64,000 bases of DNA, from assembly GCF_004799685.1 (NCBI RefSeq), contig NZ_CP031311.1, positions 2,894,396-2,958,395 on the forward strand, read 5' to 3'. The DNA is from Halobellus limi. GTDB taxonomy: Archaea > Halobacteriota > Halobacteria > Halobacteriales > Haloferacaceae. The position numbers were made by a program, and so were the translations under genes. A model generated the notes under the pieces. The model did no database searches, was not told where the DNA came from, and saw only the letters and a program-made list of their open reading frames with translations. Shown here piece by piece: positions 59,654-64,000 of this stretch; position 1 is the first letter of the stretch, and each line of letters opens with the position of its first letter.

Positions 59654-60082
59654 CTACTCCCGAAACGAGGAGGCGATGTCGCGGAGCGACTGGTCCGGAC
59701 GCCCGGGGACGTCGTAGACGACTCGATCGCCGGGCTCGCGGAGGCCGTAACAGAACCCCGAGTCCAGTTCGTCGAGTTCGACCGCGTCGTCCGGACCGCG
59801 GTCGTGGTCCGCGCACCACTCGACGAGCCGGTTCTCGCCCTCCCCCGGTTCGCGCGTCAGCCGCTCGTTGTCGTACGCGCCGCGGACGAGCAGCCCCGAG
59901 GAGTCGGCGGCGACTCGCGCGTGGGTCGTCGCACCGTCGAGCAGCAGTCTGACGACGTCGCCCTCCTCGACGGCGACGTCGTCGGGGAGACGGAGACAGG
60001 GTCGCCTGGTGCCGCCGCTGCGGGCGATGGTGGCCCGCAGGCTCGTCACCGAGGCGTGGTCGCTCGGGATCCGTTCGGACAC
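59654..60082 (-). CDS. Conserved haloarchaeal hypothetical protein (DUF7112-like)
   Basis: 142 residues. 'VTSLRATIARSGGTRRPCLRLPDDVAVEEGDVVRLLLDG' in parts resembles a small beta-barrel (AbrB/PUA-like look); the C-terminus is 'GLREPGDRVVYDVPGRPDQSLRDIA'. Acidic, no membrane segment, no cysteine motif. It is 6 nt from the S6e start, so probably co-transcribed with it. The family name is from memory and uncertain. Confidence 0.75.
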   Translation of the reverse strand: MSERIPSDHASVTSLRATIARSGGTRRPCLRLPDDVAVEEGDVVRLLLDGATTHARVAADSSGLLVRGAYDNERLTREPGEGENRLVEWCADHDRGPDDAVELDELDSGFCYGLREPGDRVVYDVPGRPDQSLRDIASSFRE

Positions 60083-60088
60083 GAGTGG

Positions 60089-60529
60089 TTACTCTTCGGT
60101 GTCCTCGGCCTCGTCGTCAGCGTCGTCCGCTTCGGCGTCTGCTTCTTCGGCTTCCTCGTCGGCCTCGTCCTCGTCGTCGCCGAGCGTCCCGTCGACGACC
60201 GCGGCGTTCACCTGCGCGGTCTCGTCGGAGACCTGCCGGCCGCGCACGGTGACTCGCTTTCGCTCGCCATCGCGGGACGGCTTGTACCCCACGCCGCCTT
60301 CGAGGAGAAGTTCCTTCAGGTCCGAGCCGGCGACGTCTTTGCGCATCGGTCGGCCCGCCTCGTCGGAGCCGCCGGTGAGTTCCAGCGTCTGTCCGTCGAG
60401 ACCGACGGCACCGCCGTCGACCTCGTCGCCGAGTTCGCGACCGAGGAACCGGTTTGCGTCCTGTCCGTCGACCTCGAACTGCTCTGTGTGTCCGGTCTCG
60501 TCGGAGACGACGACCTTGAATTCAGCCAT
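60089..60529 (-). CDS. rps6e: 30S ribosomal protein S6e
   Basis: 146 residues. Archaeal/eukaryotic small-subunit protein: '[39 protein letters not shown]' and '[47 protein letters not shown]' (in parts) are the family core. The last 35 residues are an acidic [19 protein letters not shown] tail typical of haloarchaea. TACTTTTTATCGG about 30 nt upstream is the TATA box of a leaderless gene. Confidence 0.96.
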   Translation of the reverse strand: MAEFKVVVSDETGHTEQFEVDGQDANRFLGRELGDEVDGGAVGLDGQTLELTGGSDEAGRPMRKDVAGSDLKELLLEGGVGYKPSRDGERKRVTVRGRQVSDETAQVNAAVVDGTLGDDEDEADEEAEEADAEADDADDEAEDTEE

Positions 60530-60649
60530 AGACGGGAGGAGACGGCCGCCGATAAAAAGTACGTCGAAAGCGACTCCCGGTCGAACGCCGTCGCAGGCGG
60601 ACGAGGAGCCCGATTCGGAACGGGCGAAACCGCCGCGGTCGGCGTCCGG

Positions 60650-61753
60650 TCAGGTTCCGGACTCGAACCCCTCTTCCCAGCGGAACCGACCGTTGCGCTG
60701 GACGACCTCGCCGTCGACTTCGAGGCGCGAGTCCTCGCTCACGTCGGTGATGAGGTCGACGTGGACGGCCGAGTCGTTGCCCGACTGTCCGTCGGGCAGA
60801 CACGCGTCGTAGGCCCGTCCGAGCGCGAGGTGGACCGTGTCGCCCATCTTCTCGTCGAAGAGGATGTTGTCGGTGATCCGGTCGATACCGCGGTTCATCC
60901 CGATTCCGAGTTCGCCGAGCCGACGCGCGCCCTCGTCGGTGTCGAGCAGGTCTGCGAGGGTCTCCTCGCCGGCCGCAGCGCTGAAATCGACGACGCGGCC
61001 GTCTTCGAACCGGAGCCACACGTCGCGGACGCGCGCCCCCGAGATGGTCATCGGGACGTCGAAGACGACCTCCCCCTCGGTGTCGTACGGCGCGGTGAAC
61101 ACCTCACCCGACGGGAGGTTGTGCGAGTCGTAGGCGACGGAGGCGGCGGAGTTGACCGCGATTCGGCCCTCGATCGACATCCGGAGGTCGGTGTCGGCGG
61201 TCACCAGCCGGACTTCGCTCCCGTCGTCGAGGACCGACTTCAACTCCGCCATCTCCTCGGCCAGAGACTCCCAGTCGCGGAGGACCGCGCCGTAGACGAA
61301 CTCCCGATACGCCTCGTAGGACATCCCGGCCTGCTGGGCGAGCGATCTCGTGGGGTGGACCGTCGACACCCAGTCGGTGTCCATCCGCGCCTCCTTGATC
61401 GGCTGGCGCGCCCGAGCGGCGGCCTGGCGCGTCTCGCCGTCGACGTCCGCGGTCGCGAACGTGTTGCGGCCGCCGCCGAGGAAGAGGACGGAATCGGCGT
61501 TCTCGTACAGCGCGAGTTCGTGCGCCGGTGCCTCGTCGAAGTTGTCCGCGTGCGCGCGGAGGTACGCGCGAGAGACCTCGTCGGAGGCGTAGGTGGTGAC
61601 GACGTTCGCCCCGCGTTCGCCGAGCGCCTCGGCGACGGCGACGGCGAGGTCGTGTGCACCCTCCGCGACGCTGACAACGACGTCGTCGCCCGATTCGATG
61701 CGCGCGCTCCAGTCGACCAGCGTCTCGGCGTGCTCGCGGATGCGTCGGTCCAT
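60650..61753 (-). CDS. M29-family aminopeptidase
   Basis: 367 residues, the typical size for thermophilic metallo-aminopeptidases of family M29 (AmpS/AmpT). Metal ligands are recognisable in '[29 protein letters not shown]' and '[34 protein letters not shown]' (in parts), with Glu, His and Asp in the order of the family. It removes N-terminal residues from peptides with a pair of metal ions. Divergent from the ATP-grasp gene. Confidence 0.9.
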   Translation of the reverse strand: [367 protein letters not shown]

Positions 61754-61813
61754 ACCTCCCCTCCGTCGGCGCGGTCAAAAACGCTTATCGCCCGACGCGG
61801 CCGAGCGCCGAGC

Positions 61814-62710
61814 GTGACATCTATCGCGCTGGCGACCGCCGCCGACCTGCCCGACCTCGTCGACGACGACGCGTCGTTTCTGACCGCCCTCCGGGACCGA
61901 GGCGTGACCGCGACGCCGGTCGTCTGGTCCGACGAGTCGGTCGCGTGGGGCGACTTCGACGCCGTCGTCGTCAGGTCGGTGTGGGACTACTACCGCCGGC
62001 CCGAGGAGTTCGCGGCGTGGATCGACCGCGTCGACGACGCGTCCCCGACCGTGTTGAACGCGCCCGGAACGCTGCGGTGGAACCGCCACAAGTTCTACCT
62101 GCGGGATCTGGCGGACCGCGGCGTCGACACCCTCCCGACGGAGTACGTCGAACGGGGGACCGAGGCGACGCTCTCTGACATTCTCGACCGCCGGGGATGG
62201 GACGAAGTCGTCGTCAAGCCCGCCGTGAGCGCGGGGGCGTTCGAGACGAAGCGAATCGCCCGTGAGAGCGTCGCGGCCGAACAGCCGTGGTTCGACGATC
62301 TGGTCGCCGACCGCGACGTCCTCGTCCAGGCGTTCGCAGAGGACATCACGGCGGGGGAGTGGTCGCTCGTGTTCTTCGACGGCGACTACAGCCACTCGGT
62401 GGTCAAACGCCCCGAAGCGGGCGACTTCCGCGTCCAGGAGGACCACGGGGGCAGCGTCGCGGCCGAGACGCCAAGCGAGCCGCTTCGGGATCGGGCACGC
62501 GAGGTCGTCGAGGCCGTCGGGGGCGAACGCGGCGGCGACGCGCCGCTGTACGCCCGCGTCGACGGGATCGAACGCGGCCGCGGTGAATGTGAGACCGACG
62601 ACGTCGACTTCCGACTGCTCGAAGTCGAACTCATCGAGCCGGAGCTGTTCTTCCGGGTCGACGCCGACGCCGGCGGACGGTTGGCCGAGGCCCTCCTCGA
62701 CCGCCTGTAG
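61814..62710 (+). CDS. ATP-grasp protein (RimK/glutathione-synthase-like)
   Basis: 298 residues from GTG 61814; GCTTATCG about 25 nt upstream suits a leaderless start there. The ATP-grasp fold is indicated by 'EVVVKPAVSAGAFETKRI', 'VLVQAFAEDITAGEWSLVFFDGDYSHSVVKRP' and 'RLLEVELIEPELFF' (in parts), the last holding Mg ligands. It is like proteins that ligate amino acids or make peptide-like cofactors; substrate unknown. Confidence 0.85.
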   Translation: MTSIALATAADLPDLVDDDASFLTALRDRGVTATPVVWSDESVAWGDFDAVVVRSVWDYYRRPEEFAAWIDRVDDASPTVLNAPGTLRWNRHKFYLRDLADRGVDTLPTEYVERGTEATLSDILDRRGWDEVVVKPAVSAGAFETKRIARESVAAEQPWFDDLVADRDVLVQAFAEDITAGEWSLVFFDGDYSHSVVKRPEAGDFRVQEDHGGSVAAETPSEPLRDRAREVVEAVGGERGGDAPLYARVDGIERGRGECETDDVDFRLLEVELIEPELFFRVDADAGGRLAEALLDRL

Positions 62711-62791
62711 CCGTCGAGGTTCCACCGAGAACGGCCCGATCGATCCCGCGAAACCGCAACCACTACGACCTCCGGCCGAGCAGCCTCGGAC

Positions 62792-63694
62792 ATGCAACTG
62801 GGCGTCATCGGCCTCGGCCGGATGGGACAGATCGTCGTCGACCGCGTGCTCGACGCCGGACACGACGTCGTAGCGTTCGACCTCGACGCGGAGGCGGTCG
62901 CGACCGCGGCCGACGCGGGGGCGACGCCAGCGGAGGACCTCGGCGACCTCGCAGAGCGCCTCGGCGAGGAGAAGCGGATCTGGCTCATGGTCCCCGCCGG
63001 CGAGGCCGTCGACGCGACGCTCGAAGAGCTCGAACCGCATCTCACCGCCGACGACGTCGTCGTCGACGGCGGCAACTCCCACTTCGAGGCGTCCGTCAGG
63101 CGAGCGGAGTCGATCGACGCCGCGTACCTCGACTGCGGCACCTCCGGCGGCCCCGCCGGCGCGGAGCTCGGCTTCTCGCTGATGATCGGCGGTCCCGAGT
63201 GGGCCTACGAGTCGATGACGCCCGTCTTCGACGCCGTCGCCACCGGCCCGGCGGGCCACGATCGGATGGGGCCGAGCGGGTCGGGCCACTACGTGAAGAT
63301 GGTCCACAACGGCGTCGAGTACGCGCTGATGCAGGCCTACGGCGAGGGCTTCGAGTTGCTCGCGAACGGCCGCTACGACCTCGACCTCGAATCGGTCGCC
63401 CGCACGTGGAACAACGGCGCGGTCATCCGCTCGTGGCTGCTCGAACTCTGCGAGGAGGCGTTCCGCGAGGAGGGAAACGACCTCGGCGACGTCGCCGACC
63501 ACGTCGCCGGCGGATCGACCGGCACCTGGACCGTCCAGGAAGCGCTCGAACAGGAGGTGCCGGTGCCGCTCATCTACCAGGCGCTCGCGGAGCGCTTCGG
63601 AAGCCGGGCCGACGACGGCCGCTTCGGTCGCCGGCTGGCGAACCGCCTGCGCTACGGGTTCGGCCGGCACGAGGTCCAGCGGCGCGAGGAATAG
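62792..63694 (+). CDS. gnd: 6-phosphogluconate dehydrogenase, decarboxylating (archaeal short type)
   Basis: 300 residues. NAD(P)-binding GLGRMGQ at residues 7-13, the phosphogluconate motif 'DVVVDGGNSHFEASVRRA' and the catalytic 'SGSGHYVKMVHNGVEYALMQAYGEG' (in parts) are intact. The short form lacks the C-terminal extension of bacterial enzymes. Produces ribulose 5-phosphate with CO2 release in the oxidative pentose pathway used by haloarchaea. Ends 306 nt before the window edge. Confidence 0.93.
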   Translation: MQLGVIGLGRMGQIVVDRVLDAGHDVVAFDLDAEAVATAADAGATPAEDLGDLAERLGEEKRIWLMVPAGEAVDATLEELEPHLTADDVVVDGGNSHFEASVRRAESIDAAYLDCGTSGGPAGAELGFSLMIGGPEWAYESMTPVFDAVATGPAGHDRMGPSGSGHYVKMVHNGVEYALMQAYGEGFELLANGRYDLDLESVARTWNNGAVIRSWLLELCEEAFREEGNDLGDVADHVAGGSTGTWTVQEALEQEVPVPLIYQALAERFGSRADDGRFGRRLANRLRYGFGRHEVQRREE

Positions 63695-64000
63695 CGAACG
63701 GCACCATCGACGACACTGTCTGAGGTACCGCTTCGGCGACGACAGCTACACTATTGCACCCGCGATGACCACCGCGACCACAACGGGTGGGAATGGAAGG
63801 GGCCGCGCTCCCGACGAAGGCGGGCGAAGTAAGGACCGGAACGAACGGAGTGAGTGAGGACCGCAGCGAGCCCCCCGAGTCGGGAGCGCGGGGGCTTCCG
63901 AAGTCGTCTCCACAGTAGTGCGGTCGCTATCCACCGCGTGACCATCGTACGGCCGCGGCAATCACAATTTCCTTAACCCCCGACTTCCGTAGCCGCCGAT
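63695..64000. other. Intergenic region at the right edge
   Basis: No convincing gene. It contains GAACGGAGTGAGTGAGGACCG, a low-complexity type of haloarchaeal intergenic DNA, and a short minus-strand frame ending ...VVVAVVIAGAIV that resembles a fragment of a common haloarchaeal pilin-like N-terminus or dispersed repeat. TTTCCTTAACCCC near 63970 may be a TATA box of the next gene outside the window. Confidence 0.5.

Noticed and set aside
59804..61813. Upstream extension of the ATP-grasp frame
   Set aside because: Antisense of S6e and M29 genes; the GTG at 61814 has a TATA box and begins the family fold.
63746..63961. 71-residue minus-strand frame with hydrophobic end VVVAVVIAGAIV
   Set aside because: The rest is Arg/Ser/Pro-rich; it looks like a dispersed fragment, not a gene, and has no clear promoter.

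Overview
The window is chromosomal DNA of a halophilic archaeon (class Halobacteria; family not resolved). The evidence is very high GC, strongly acidic predicted proteins, archaeal TATA boxes about 25-30 nt before start codons with mostly leaderless genes, ribosomal proteins S6e and S19e, a class I lysyl-tRNA synthetase, an archaeal RNase P RNA, Tat/lipobox secretion signals and several families found only in haloarchaea (DUF5789, DUF5806, DUF5807, Hvo_1808, DUF7123, DUF7563). I see no rRNA, CRISPR array, transposase or integrase.

Layout. 1-7 kb: a PAS sensor cut by the left edge, tRNA-Lys, NAD synthetase, a CoA-disulfide-reductase-like flavoenzyme divergent from glycerol kinase, and a nitrilase-family amidase. 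7-14.5 kb: dihydroorotase, a lipoate-ligase-like protein, an M23-like protein, a nicotinamidase-like hydrolase, an Hvo_1808 metallo-lipoprotein, nicotinate phosphoribosyltransferase and AMMECR1. With nadE, the nicotinamidase and the phosphoribosyltransferase give most of an NAD salvage route. 14.6-24.8 kb: RNase P RNA, a matrixin-like lipoprotein, a beta-CASP nuclease, acetamidase/formamidase, a SAMP-like ubiquitin-fold protein, a frameshifted DUF5789 gene, UspA and GNAT genes. 24.8-31.5 kb: an envelope-type block (membrane glycosyltransferase, arylsulfotransferase-like propeller, Tat lipoprotein solute-binding protein, PAP2 phosphatase). 31.5-47.5 kb: core functions (DHH phosphoesterase, TruA, HisS, S19e, PDCD5, ThiL, M50 protease, MoaE fusion, UMP kinase, LysRS). 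48-50 kb: a two-gene module with an AT-rich promoter, a radical SAM/SPASM enzyme behind a small tryptophan-rich protein. 50-64 kb: S2P protease, PitA-type heme protein, aldo/keto reductase, flavin oxidase, PepF, S6e, M29 aminopeptidase, ATP-grasp enzyme and 6-phosphogluconate dehydrogenase.

Two things stand out. First, genes at 49688-49224 and 49205-48114 (minus) look like a haloarchaeal RiPP system: an FxsB/XyeB-like radical SAM/SPASM maturase next to a partner with four W-x-x units (WSD, WTD, WQK, WAQ), the pattern used by three-residue cyclophane-forming enzymes. Second, four intergenic spots (6939, 23133, 32923, 57501, all plus strand) carry the same element: a TATA box, exactly 30 nt later GTG-ACG-stop (TAA, TGA, TAG, TAG), then a conserved block and two arms that pair in all four copies with compensatory changes. 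This looks like an undescribed multicopy structured small RNA.

A third theme is tandem duplication across gene 3' ends (tRNA-Lys and the genes ending at 16473, 19728 and 51960). Many genes here are leaderless; the 43834 gene is an exception with a clear Shine-Dalgarno sequence.
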